DNA of 30,622 bases from Paraglomus occultum (taxonomy: Eukaryota; Glomeromycota; Glomeromycetes; Paraglomerales; Paraglomeraceae). The position numbers and the translations under genes were made by a program. Shown in pieces: positions 1-10,307 of the stretch. Under the pieces are notes generated by a model. That model worked only from the letters and a program-made list of their open reading frames with translations. It did no database searches and was not told where the DNA came from. The DNA lies in assembly GCA_910592205.1 (NCBI GenBank), contig CAJVPJ010000288.1, positions 1-30,622 on the forward strand. The letters are read 5' to 3'. The first letter of the stretch is position 1. Every line of letters begins with the position of its first letter.

Positions 1-1950
1 TTGTGATGATGATACGAACAAGCCAATATAAGGAATAAGGTAACATGTTTGATTACTGATATTTTGATGATGATGATTATGATGATGATTGATATTGATA
101 TTTGGATAAACACTGACACAACACATACATACTATAATAATAGTACTGATACTAGATACAGTATATATGTATATATCATACCATATCCCATACATACATA
201 CATACAGTTATACTATAGATAGATATTAGAATGAATATACACATACAACAGATTGATACACACATACGCAGATGATACACAACAACCCATACAAGACCCA
301 TACACAACTCATACACAACTCATACACATCCCATACACATCCCATACACAGCGATTCATTATATTTACTATTATTGTAGTGTTGATAGTTATCAGTACTA
401 ACCGTACGTCGCATAACATAATATTGTATTCCGGATCAGGCGGAAGACACAAACAAACGCTCAATTAGCACATGCTTGTCGCTTAGCCCTTTCTCTTTGA
501 CATTGGGAACTCCACTGCCCCCTGACCTTTGTTTTGCTGTTGACTGCTGCGGGACAAACAAATAGTTGAATAATGGAATTGTAAGGTTCTTTAAAGGCTA
601 CACGACTGCACAACGGAGCGCCTTTCCCAAAAATCTCATGAAAAAAGAGCATGAAGTTTGTACACTTTAACTTAAAATAAATTTTATACGTTACAAACCT
701 ATGATTAAATGATAACATTTAATAATATCAATTTATACAAATTGTGATTGTGAATTACATAATCTAGACCATACAAACTTGTGTATAAATACTGTTATCC
801 TGTATAATTAAACTAGAGTAAAAAAGACCACACATCATATCATTAATATCCCAAAAACCCATCCATCATATATGCTCATATATTATCGGATCGATTTGAC
901 AATATTTCATATTACACATTGTAATCTGATCACCGACCGAGGTAAAAAAAAAAAGTTATTCTATTGACTTATATATACTCCTACTTTATACTGACTCGTA
1001 TATTTATTAATTTATTTGACGTTTTAAACCCGTACCTAATTAATTAAAATTCATTGTCCTCGCGTGATTGCGTTTAAATATAATCTTTGATGATCACACG
1101 TACCTGTATTTCGTTCTCGACTTGGACTCTTGTCTTTGTGTCGACTCTTTCTGACAAAAAAGCACCAGGGTTGCAATGTATATGTCTATAGAATAATACA
1201 TCTTTTCTAACCCGTTGCCATTAGTGATATATACGCACATACACACACTCCATCATCCCATCCTATTAAACGCTTGCTTTACTCTGCTTTTCATCCGTTT
1301 GGTCTATACTTCAAGGTGCATACGCTTATGACTAGTATTAATTATAGTTTGATTGACGTAAGGAAACAAAGTTTTAGAAATTGGTGAGGTTGGGGAAGAG
1401 GGAAAGCGACAAGGAAAGGGAGAGAAAAGGTGTTGCAATAAAAAAAAGAGCGGGAGAGGGGAGTGTAGGATATATGCAACAAACAGTTAGTCACTCGGTC
1501 GGTAGGTCTGTCGGTCGGTCAATCAGTCAGAGCTGGTCAGTCAGTCCAAACAGACAAGTTGGGACAGGCAGTCTGGTAGACAGGCGAGCGGGGCATACCT
1601 ATCATTATAAATAAACGCTTAGTTTAAATAGACCATTGATCAGAAACGAAAAGAGAAATCTTATCATATCAATCAATACTTAGCGCACCAACACAACCTA
1701 AATCAATAATACAAGAGATGCATATGATTTATTTTTATCACTACGCATTCACACTTATATAACCTCCTTTTCTCTCTCTCTCTCCTTTTTTTCAAACACT
1801 CTTATTTTCCCCTAACCCTTAAAATCACAGACTAAACGGGGATATAACGATAAACTCGGCCTCGTCGACTCATCCATACGCACTTGCCGGATACGCGCCA
1901 ATACACCATTGTGAGATCTCGATCGGAAACTCTCTCTTTTCCCTTACATA
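1..1950. other. Non-coding flank upstream of the bHLH gene
   Basis: I see no gene here. The stretch is AT-rich with TGATGA and TATA-type simple sequence (1-240), CATACACA repeats, GGTC/CAGTC-type repetition around 1495-1560, and a CT-rich patch at about 1766-1800 that may belong to the leader or promoter of the downstream gene. Open frames of 60-85 codons on both strands show low complexity and nothing recognisable. Confidence 0.6.
299..353. repeat. 11-bp tandem repeat, five units
   Basis: Five consecutive 11-bp units related to CATACACAACT / CATACACATCC, the last diverged. They sit in a wider CATA/CACA-rich stretch from about 185 to 353. Short open frames over it are compositional. No function is implied. 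Confidence 0.8.
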
Positions 1951-1971
1951 TTATATATACCTGATCACGTG
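1951..1971 (+). promoter_or_regulatory. TATA-like element and CACGTG E-box before the bHLH gene
   Basis: A TATATATA run at about 1952-1959 is followed by CACGTG at 1966-1971, 61 bp before the ATG at 2032. The context is GATCACGTGCG, a class B E-box. The downstream gene encodes a bHLH with the residues that read CACGTG, so autoregulation is possible. The sites are seen; the regulatory role is inferred. Confidence 0.5.
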
Positions 1972-2031
1972 CGTTATCAAACACTTTATTTTTTTCCAAC
2001 GAGTCTTTGCTCCAACTTTCTACATCCAACA

Positions 2032-3302
2032 ATGCCCGTACGACCAACAACAGCATCAGAAAGCTTGACCATACACACGAGTAATCCCCATTCTAGCTTA
2101 CCGGATTGTATCTCACAGGGCGGAACTATAGCTGAATGGCAACCAAACACATACAATCAAAACTCGCATGTCAGAGTCCACATGCCCGATGGCAGTGACA
2201 AGTTTTTTCCAAACGTCAAACGCGATCACCTGCAAATGTATCTCAACGCTGGGAAAATTGGTATCCATAGCAGCATGATCGAAATCAGGAGCGTAGGGAG
2301 ACATGCAGGAGACATTGATCGAGACGGAATCGACGGAATCGATTATTCTTGTTCATCTTCTACTAGTACGTCACGTGATATTTCACAGGAAACCGATGAC
2401 GAGGATGACCGAGATTTCGAGAGTGACGATGACATGGTCATCGAGCGTCAGTTTGGACATGGCGAGCAATTACCAAACAATCAGCCATTATTTTTGAACT
2501 TTACTTCGGACCTTGCTACGCAGCATGTTACCAGGAAAAAGACCAAGGATAAGAAGCAGGTTACTTACAGAGTCAATGGAGTCAACATTCTCAACAGGTA
2601 TGCTGGGGATTAGAGAGATGAGATGGGCAAAAGGAGCGATAGAGCAAAAGCAACGATGGAGCAAAAGGAGCGAGGGGAGGGGGAGGGGGAGGGGCAGGCA
2701 AAAGGGATTTAGTATGGGTTATGTTTGTTATATAAAATACGACGTTATTTGAAATCGTAATATGCATGGGGGCGGATTGTAGAATTTGGCTGGGTCGCCG
2801 CTACTCACAAATCCTCCCCAAAATAATGATGATTTGAAAGACCTTACATCATTTACTGATTATGTCTTATTCTTCCTTCCTTATTTATTATCATTGACAT
2901 TGTTATCAAATATAGAAATAGTCTGGATATGCAGGTACGTCTTAAGAAAGGGGAGATGCGCCACTTGTCTCATTGTCATTTCTTATTATGTGCATTCTAT
3001 TGCTCATGGCTATTCCTGTTGTTCCTTCTCTATTTTTTTTTCGTCACTCCCCCCGTTTTTCTTTCTAATCTCACCACTCCCCTATTTTTCTTTATCCCAT
3101 GTCTACGGGAATTCCCAAATAGACGGCAATGGAACGTCTCAAACGCAGGAGGGAAAACCACAACAACGTAGAGAGAAAGAGACGGAATAATATCAACAAT
3201 ACAATCTATGAGATTTCCCGACTCATGCCCCTGGCCTATCGCTCCGGGTCAAAGCCTAATAAGGGGAGCATCCTGCGAAGAGCTGTCGAATATATCAAGG
3301 TA

Positions 3303-3357
<55 letters not shown>

Positions 3358-4623
3358 GTATATGTGTATGTGTATATGTGTGTGTATGTGTGTGTGTGTG
3401 TGTTTATGAGGCTGGGTGGAGAAATTTAATTGTTTCATCGGATGACTTTTGCATCTGTCAGCATATTTAGATTTGAACCTTAATAGCGTATACTTGCATA
3501 TGACATTCATAAATAATATAATCAATAGGGCTTTTCAGAACAATACTTTATATACAATATGATTATATCATACCATTATAACTGTATATTTCCTATTATA
3601 TTATGCTGAAGCGTTGCTTCATTGTCACTCCGTTTTTCGACATGCTGCGCCTCACCGTCAACGGTACAAATAACGGTAGCTAACAATCAATGCCCCTTCT
3701 CTTCCCCATCTCGGTCCCGTAACACATTTTTGTAGGAACTACAAAACGAAAACGATGCAATTAAAATCGAATTGAGTTCTCTAAAGACGCACACACCAAG
3801 TTCAACCCTGTCGAATACAATTCCGACAAGTGTTCCTCCACAACCGCTAGTAGCCTCATCTACGACGTCTTCTTTGTCTTCTTCTCCTTCAGGCCAAGCC
3901 CCCGTAATAGGCAGACATCAGACATTATTACAAAGTCATACACCTTCAGCATGTTCAGTACCATCATCATCGCCAAAATCACACCCACCCGCCGTGACAT
4001 TACCGTCCATATCGAGCACAGACTTGACTGCTGAGCCAACAAGTCCGTTGATTCTACCTCCACCATCTAATCTGTTATCTCTTGATAAGAGGATACCGCT
4101 CGACATGAAACCAAATCTAAAACTGGAATCTCTTTCGCATTCTGTTCCTTCTTCGCCTACTCTAGCGGCGTCTGTTGGGAATGCTAATGGGAACAAGCCC
4201 GGCATCAACCACAATGTCAATGGCATTAACCACAATGTCAACCACAATGTCAACCACAATGTCAACCACAATGTCAACCACAATATCAACCACAGTATCA
4301 GTCATAACATCAGTCATAACACAAGTCATAACATTAGTCACAGCATCAGTCACAGCATCAGTCATAACATCAACCAACATAATGTCAATCACAATGTGAT
4401 TCCACCCGAGAACATAATTCTCCCACCAATAACCACAGAACTTTCCAAAGACTATCAACGCCTGCGATCGCCAAGTGAATATTGCAACGGAAGCGCAAAT
4501 GGCGGTGGATGTTTTGACCATAGTAATAGTCGAGCGTCTCTACCGTTCAAGTCTGGCAGTATGTCGTATGTGTTGCAGAGGAACGCTGGTCAGCAGATAT
4601 CGAGCCAGTATTATTTGCGATGA
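2032..4623 (+). CDS. bHLH (class B, short zipper) transcription factor, 4 exons
   Basis: Exons are 2032-2597, 2916-2934, 3123-3299 and 3736-4623, giving 549 residues with every splice phase matching. The ATG at 2032 is the first in frame. The N-terminal part is unfamiliar and holds an acidic patch at about residues 118-136. The sequence just before the domain (VNGVNILNR, NSLDMQ, TAMERLKRRREN) resembles what I recall of fungal USF/MITF-like proteins. The basic region plus HLH spans about 203-254. His208, Glu212 and Arg216 form the H-E-R pattern that reads CACGTG. Leu256, Ile263 and Leu270 make a short leucine-zipper-like extension across the last exon junction. The rest is a Ser/Pro/Thr-rich tail with an Asn-His-Asn-Val repeat at about 410-476. 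Likely a nuclear DNA-binding dimer. Its target pathway cannot be read from sequence. Confidence 0.85.
2674..2694 (+). repeat. G-run quadruplex-capable tract in bHLH intron 1
   Basis: Four runs of 4-5 guanines separated by single adenines, on the sense strand of intron 1 (2598-2915), 76 nt after the splice donor. Just upstream, GCAAAAGGAGCGA occurs twice. The pattern fits a very short-loop G-quadruplex in DNA or pre-mRNA. Confidence 0.7.
3300..3403 (+). repeat. TGTATG/TG microsatellite starting at a splice donor
   Basis: A (TGTATG)n tract grading into (TG)n begins exactly at the 5' splice site of bHLH intron 3 (3300-3735). It contains eleven copies of GTATGT, itself a good fungal donor. Retention of the intron would read Val-Cys repeats and stop at 3468-3470. 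Confidence 0.85.
4201..4400 (+). repeat. 12-bp coding repeat (Asn-His-Asn-Val) in the bHLH gene
   Basis: In-frame tandem repeat with unit AACCACAATGTC (NHNV), perfect in the centre and degenerating to AGTCATAACATC-like units (SHNI) towards the 3' side. Unit length is a multiple of three, so expansion and contraction keep the frame. Minus-strand open frames across it are mirror artefacts. Confidence 0.85.
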
Positions 4624-7057
4624 TATTATGTTACATGAGGAAAATGTTGATTAGGAGTCCTTATCATATTAAGGTGTCAGGAAAACATAACAAAAAGTAA
4701 ATAGGAATTAAGTGTATAAAAGTTTTGATTTTTTAAAATTATTTCGCCTAATTAATTAGACAAATTTGGTAAAAGTAAAAAAGCAAACAAAAAAAAAGAT
4801 ACGGGGTTTGGTAGTTTTTAGAAAAAGTTGTACGGTTTTTTTTTTTACAAAAATTATTATTTCTTTATTACTATATATTATATACATTTTATATTTAGTA
4901 CCCTTTTCCCTTTCCCTCTTCCTCTCCCTCTTCCTTTCCCTCTTCCTTTATCCTTTTCCTTTTCCTTTCCTTTTCTTTCCCTTTATCCTTTTAGCCTTTC
5001 CATGTATCCGCTTTCGTCTTCCCTCCTCTTCCTTCCTCTTCCTTCCTCTTCCCTCCTCTCCCCCCCACTCCTTTTTTTTTTTTGGTCGTTGTTAGTTTTT
5101 GTACATATTAGCATTTCCTCATAGAGAGAAGAACAAAAAAAAAAAGATCATTTATTATGATCATAGAGTAGTTAATCAAAAAGCAATAGAAACAAAGACA
5201 TATATTCTATTCGCCTATGAAACAAGCAACTAATAATCATTATTTTAATAATGGCTTTCCTTTTTATTATTGATACATTGCACGACTCCTGGCACCCGCA
5301 TCATTATCATATTTATGCACAGTTTGTAACAACGTCATTGAATGACATTTGAATAATATATGAAATAATGCCAGGCTAATTGGGATCTTACCTTTTTATT
5401 GGGATTTCCGTTCCCGTGATCAAAATGATTATAATACTTTGATATACATATATCGGGCAAGATGGAGGGAAGGAGAAGGAGAGGAAGGGGAGGGGGCGGC
5501 GAGAGCGAGATTAAAGGATAGATAAGCGAATAGATAAGAGAGATAGAGTTATCTCTTTGATATCAAGAGCAAGTAACAAGTCTACAGTTCTTATCAATTC
5601 TGACTTTACAAAAAATGGAAGGAGAAATGTGTTTATTGTTTATGCAGCGCCTGTACTATTCTAAAGTGAGATATTTAATGATTGATACGCATATGATCAC
5701 GAGATTTAATGCATAGTCCACCATGTTGAATAGAACAAAGAGTAAGAACAAAAGAGAAAAAAAAAGTACCTGCCACAAGTTCAAAGCAATCTGGGTAATT
5801 TAATCCGTAAATTCTCAATTCTCGACATCTCTGCCCTGCTGCCCACACATTCTCACCCTCTTTTCCTCTCACTCACTCACTCTTTCTCTCTCTCACTCAC
5901 TGTCTCATTCTCTCACTGTCTCTTGTCTCTCACCAGACACAAAATTTTTTTGTTTACTTTAATGCGAAAAAACCATCAACAAACCAACAAAACCCGCATT
6001 CGCACACCCACTCACATTGTCGCACTTCCGCCCACATCTTTTCGCTGTTCAATTCCTCAACACAGCATTATGCAACTCCCTGCCAACCAAACTCGTACAA
6101 CACATCTCGACTCGAGATAGTTAATCGGCAGACATTTTCTTTCCCCACGGTGCAACTAATTACGCGTGATCTTTTGACATCTGCTGCTGCTGCTTGCATC
6201 TAGATTTCTACATATCTACATATCGCAGCCACAATAAAAATTATTTAGTAGCGTTCGATCAGGTTTAACCGATGGAAAAAAAAAAATTCACCACCGTCAC
6301 CGGTAACGAAACAAACAGGTGGTGAACTGGTTAGTTTGTGTAGAGATGATTGGTCAAGATCGACTGAAAATGATATAATAAAGAATATATACAATTCGTA
6401 TATTTTTTTTCTTTTTTGCGACTGTCAAATAAACCGTTATGTCATTGGCCGGTGGCTTATTTTTGTCATGTCGTACATTGATTTTTATTGGATAATGACC
6501 AACTCAATACATCCTAAACGAGCAGATCACATTATCACTATTACCATCAAACTCGTAGAAAGTCGACCAACTTTCTCAGTGGCGTAGCAAATCACGAATG
6601 GGTGGGAATTAACATTGTTTCATAGTCTGTATGTTACGTATTACGTATTATTGGGGCGTCAACTCGTTTGAAGTCAATAGCGACGCACCATATACGGCTC
6701 GGAAACATACCATAAAAGTCTTAGCACCGTTTTGCTTACAATTTCTGATTCACTTATTTTTATATTTAAACTACAAAAAAATTCTTACGCCGTCATTTGA
6801 TTTTTACGGAAACACAAGGCAAATAATACCCAACCCATTCAAACCAAAAGGAAGGCACATCCTTCTGTCGTTCCCTGTCTTGCGTGTGTAAGGCCTAAAA
6901 TTTTCTAGCTGGGCCTATTTTTTCCTCTCTCACCTTTTTTCTTTAATACTTGCCTCCCCAACTCCCCGCCGTCGTCTCTTCTTTTTTCTTTTTATTTTGT
7001 GAAAAGAATAAAATAATAAAGCGAAAAGGAGCCAAAAAAAAAAATTAACGAGTGAAA
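4624..7057. other. Intergenic region between the bHLH gene and the 7058 gene
   Basis: No gene recognised in about 2.4 kb. It holds a long polypyrimidine tract (about 4897-5080), a purine-rich patch at 5461-5515 (GGAGG/GAAGG, ending in AGGGGAGGGGGCGG), and CTCACT/TCTC simple sequence at 5870-5930. Just before the next ATG is a CT-rich then A-rich leader (6920-7050), common in fungal 5' untranslated regions. Short open frames here lack any family resemblance. Confidence 0.55.
4897..5080 (+). repeat. Long polypyrimidine tract
   Basis: About 180 bases are almost wholly C and T on the plus strand (CCCTTT, CCTCTT, TTCC units), broken by few purines and ending in a T run. It begins about 270 bp after the bHLH stop codon. 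Such tracts can form triplex DNA. It is not coding: open frames here are Phe/Leu/Ser/Pro-only artefacts. Confidence 0.8.
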
Positions 7058-9179
7058 ATGGAGGACAACGATGGAAGTCTATTACATAACCCACACCACC
7101 GCAAGTCGTCGTCGTCCATCCATCCTCACCCGTGTGCAGCCACTAATACACCAATAGGGGTGCATGCGCAATCGGCTCACCTGCCTCCCCTCCTTCACCA
7201 CCCGGTTGTCAACGTCTCTTCCTCGTCGTCGTCTTCTTCCTCTTCCTCTTCTTCGTCCTCCTCCTCGGGTGTCGTTCACAGTCTCCCCGCTCTCACGCAC
7301 ACTCCGCCAAGTTCCGCTCCTACTACGACACATTCTCCCGCGTCTCCGACGGCACAACCCGTATCTCCTACTATGAACACTTCACAACCAGGTTTTGCAC
7401 CACCTATTACGATTGTATTCGATCGGTTATGCAGTGGCTCGTTGGGTATGAGCACGCCAGTACATAGTCCGCATACGGTTGCTATGGATACGACCGAGGA
7501 TGGAGGAGAAATACAAATGGAGGAGGAACAGGGTGCTCAGGAGCGTACGCACAGAGAGACCGTCTATGTCGAACAACAAAAGACTGGCAAACAACCGGAA
7601 AGGAGGGGTAGTGGTCAGAGCAGCAGAAACAGAAAGAAGAGGAGGCAGCAGTATTCGTATAGAACTCCGGATTCTCATCGGGTTCCGGATTCGCCCAATT
7701 CTTTGGGTAAATACGACACAGAAGACGAGTTCGGGGATGGGATGAGCATCGACGATAATCGGTGTGATACTTGTGTGGTAAGTCGTCGTCTTTTTTATAT
7801 GGAATTCTTTTTATCATCTTTTCTTTTCCTTTTTTCTTTTTCTTTTGTTGGCATTCTTTTTCTTTTTTCTTTGTGTTTTGTCAAGATTTTGGAATTTATT
7901 GGTGTAAAATTAAAAAGGCTTGGTTAGTGACAAGTACAATGAGGGAAATTACGAGGGTGAAAGTGTGAAAAAGAGCGCACGAAGGTGAAGGAAAAGAAAA
8001 GCAAGGTTTTATGATGCTGGTAATCTCAATTGATGAAAACAAGAAACGAATCATTGTGAATAGACCTTGGAATGTGTAGATTTTATTATGTAGAATTTAT
8101 ATTCATGTTGATGTTTACCTCTGCCGTGTATACATGTTGTTAATATGTGTTTGTACACGCTTTCTAACGGGTAATGTTTCATCTTTTTAACATCTCTGCA
8201 GGATTGTGACATGGGCTCTTCAGTAGATTCTCTTAAAAAACTCTTAATGACATTTCCGGCGATGTCTCCGGCTCGCTTGGACGCTATATTACCGATTCTA
8301 CTGGATAATGACATAGATCACCCTGATATTTTACTTTTAATAGAAAATGAGCAATATCTTAGGGATCTACATAGCAAAAACGGTTCAGAACTCTCACGGG
8401 GTAACTGTCTATCTATCTGGCATGGTATTCAAGAACACCGACAGAACGCATCAATGCATACACCCAAATCCTTCACATCATCATCATACTCTCCTCCCGC
8501 ACATTTGACGTCTCTTCGCTCAGACATAATACTCACACATCCGCCCAGATCTAAAAAAGCCCGAATGGAATCAGCCATGGACAGGGATGACGATAGTTCG
8601 TCGGTGTCGAATCTGTCGCTATCATCTCTCGACCATTCGCATGACCATAATCACCACACTCATAATCACGGACATCAGCTCAGACGTCACAACAGTCCAA
8701 GTCCGGCACCCACTCCCACACCAACACCGCCGCCAACGTCATTTCCGACAACTACCAGGCAGAACAGGCAAAGAGTAAAAGCACCCAAGTTGAACATGTC
8801 CACAATTGAAGAAGTACACACACGGGTGGATATTGTTCTCGCCGAAGTAGCCAGGGAGAATGAGCGCCGACGCCAAATAGCTTCTACAAAGACTACGGGT
8901 GGGCATCATCCAAGATTAAAGTTTGAAGACTTTGTCGGAGAATTGAAACAGGCGCACAAGATTCCTGTTGCGTTTGGGACGTTGAGAGATATGCGATTTG
9001 CATATATTTTGAAGAAGCTGAATCCGGTGAAATATGACGAAGTGTTGGCGAGCAGATGTGTAAATGTGACAGAGTTTTATAGGAGATGTCAAGAAGTGTG
9101 TGAGGAGAACTTTCAGGAGGACGCATTGGAGAGTGCATTACCATGGTTGGAGTTGAAAAGTAAATTGTATTATAAGTAG
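7058..9179 (+). CDS. Uncharacterised low-complexity protein with C-terminal conserved-looking region, 2 exons
   Basis: Exons 7058-7777 and 8202-9179 join in phase 0 across a GTAAGT...TGCAG intron, giving 565 residues. I do not recognise the family. The N-terminal 240 residues look disordered: His/Pro/Ser-rich, a Ser homopolymer at about 53-70, then an acidic segment and a basic RKKRR patch that could be a nuclear signal. The exon junction encodes a C-x2-C-x2-C cluster (Cys236, 239, 242). Residues about 247-320 are helical-looking and loosely resemble a SAM-like bundle ending in GNCLSIWHGIQ. A His/Asp-rich run lies at about 384-404, then a charged helix (about 430-460) and a final folded-looking region. 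The ATG at 7058 follows an A-rich leader. SAM assignment is only a suggestion; the gene itself is well supported. Confidence 0.7.
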
Positions 9180-9291
9180 ATATACTATAAAAAAAAAAGG
9201 TTTCTTTTTCTTTTGTTTTGGGCAGGTAGCAAAAAAAGAAAAAAGAAAAAAAAAGAGCAGTGTGCTTTGGGTGTATTTTGTTTGTGTGTTT

Positions 9292-9342
9292 AGTGAGTGA
9301 GTGAGTGAGTGTGAGTGTGTGTGAGTGAGTGAGTGTGTGTGT
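9292..9342. repeat. (GTGA)n microsatellite
   Basis: GTGA/GTGT simple repeat just downstream of the 7058-9179 gene, probably in its 3' flank. Confidence 0.8.
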
Positions 9343-9861
9343 ACATGAAAAAATTTCAGGGTATTTGTAGCGATCCGAGTTCTTTTGTATAAGCGATTCG
9401 AGTATCTTGTAAGAGATTAGTTAGTTGCAGTTGAATGATTGAACTAACATATACTTTTCTTTTTCAAAAAAAGATACCGATGCTTTGTTATTGTTATTAT
9501 ATTATATTATATTTTAACCCTTCTATCTCCGCATTTTATAGTGAGATTTAGTATATTATTTACCATGATTTTTTTTTTGCCTCACTTTTTTCTTTTTCGT
9601 AAGTGAGGTTTTTTTTTGGGATATGAATTGAAAAATTGAAAAAAAAAAGCAAACAGATCAAATGGACGATACGATTCATTTATCATAAAACATAAAAATT
9701 ACCAACGGTAGTCAAGACAAACTTAATACCAACGGTACAACAGTTTGTAAATATATGAAAAAAAAAAGTTATTCGTATTCTGTGTGCTAAAACTCGTCTT
9801 GCAAATACTGTGGGCATTGGATTGATATAACAGAATTTTGGGAATTCGAGTATAGAGAGGG

Positions 9862-9921
9862 GCGAACGACTGCATAGCAAACGACTGCATAGCAAACGAC
9901 AGCATAGCAAACGACAGCATG
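9862..9921. repeat. 15-bp tandem repeat, four units
   Basis: Four contiguous units of GCAAACGACTGCATA with single-base differences (first unit GCGAAC; last two CAGCAT). It is followed by three copies of an ACAATGGG-centred unit. Direct, head-to-tail and without spacers. Confidence 0.85.
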
Positions 9922-10159
9922 TAATGAGATATACAATGGGATGCACAATGGGACATACAATGGGGGTCTTACTGTTTATTACGTGATAATCGATATATTA
10001 GGTCAACTGGCTCATTGTTATTACATACACATCGTAATATAATCGGGGGGCGTAACTGTCACAATTATACAATAACACAGTATATTCGCAATTGTATGCG
10101 TGTACTTGTCTCAAATTGACTAGAGATTTGATAAGCCACAATCGCCCATCAATCTAAAG

Positions 10160-10307
10160 ATTTCGACTATATAGCAAGCACTCGTCGTTCTTCTTCTCTA
10201 TATCGTCTACCCTATGCGTTTGTCTTTTTACTCGCCCCAGACAAGAGTTTCCTACACTCTCCCACACTTTTCCCGACTCGCAAGTTTTTTTCCCCCATCT
10301 TCTTAAT
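10160..10307 (+). promoter_or_regulatory. Promoter-like stretch before the 10308 ATG
   Basis: CTATATAG near 10167-10175 is followed by about 130 bp of pyrimidine-rich sequence (TTCTTCTTCTC, CTACACTCTCCCACAC, TTTTTTTCCCCC) running up to an ATG. This layout is common for well-expressed fungal genes. It is the main reason to take the weak gene at 10308 seriously. Confidence 0.4.

Larger units (their letters stand above)
9180..10307. other. Intergenic region after the 7058 gene
   Basis: Contains the 3' flank of the upstream gene with A/T homopolymers, a (GTGA)n microsatellite (9292-9342), a 15-bp tandem repeat (9862-9921) followed by ACAATGGG repeats (about 9933-9965), and near 10160-10307 a promoter-like stretch for the 10308 gene. 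Open frames of 70-90 codons on the minus strand are produced by the repeats. No gene recognised. Confidence 0.55.

Noticed and set aside
2598-3148. Direct splice from bHLH exon 1 to 3149
   Set aside because: Phase fits (AG+G gives Arg), but it would delete the family-like NSLDMQ-TAMERLKR segment, and the microexon model fits phase, splice signals and conservation better.
3936-4521. Minus-strand and +2 frame ORFs across the NHNV repeat
   Set aside because: They are periodic mirror frames created by a 12-bp repeat; the bHLH exon explains the sequence.
4766-5124. Phe/Leu/Pro/Ser-rich ORFs
   Set aside because: Produced wholly by the polypyrimidine tract; no gene signals.
9862-9921. Possible CRISPR-like array
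   Set aside because: Units are contiguous with no spacers and the genome is fungal; it is a minisatellite.
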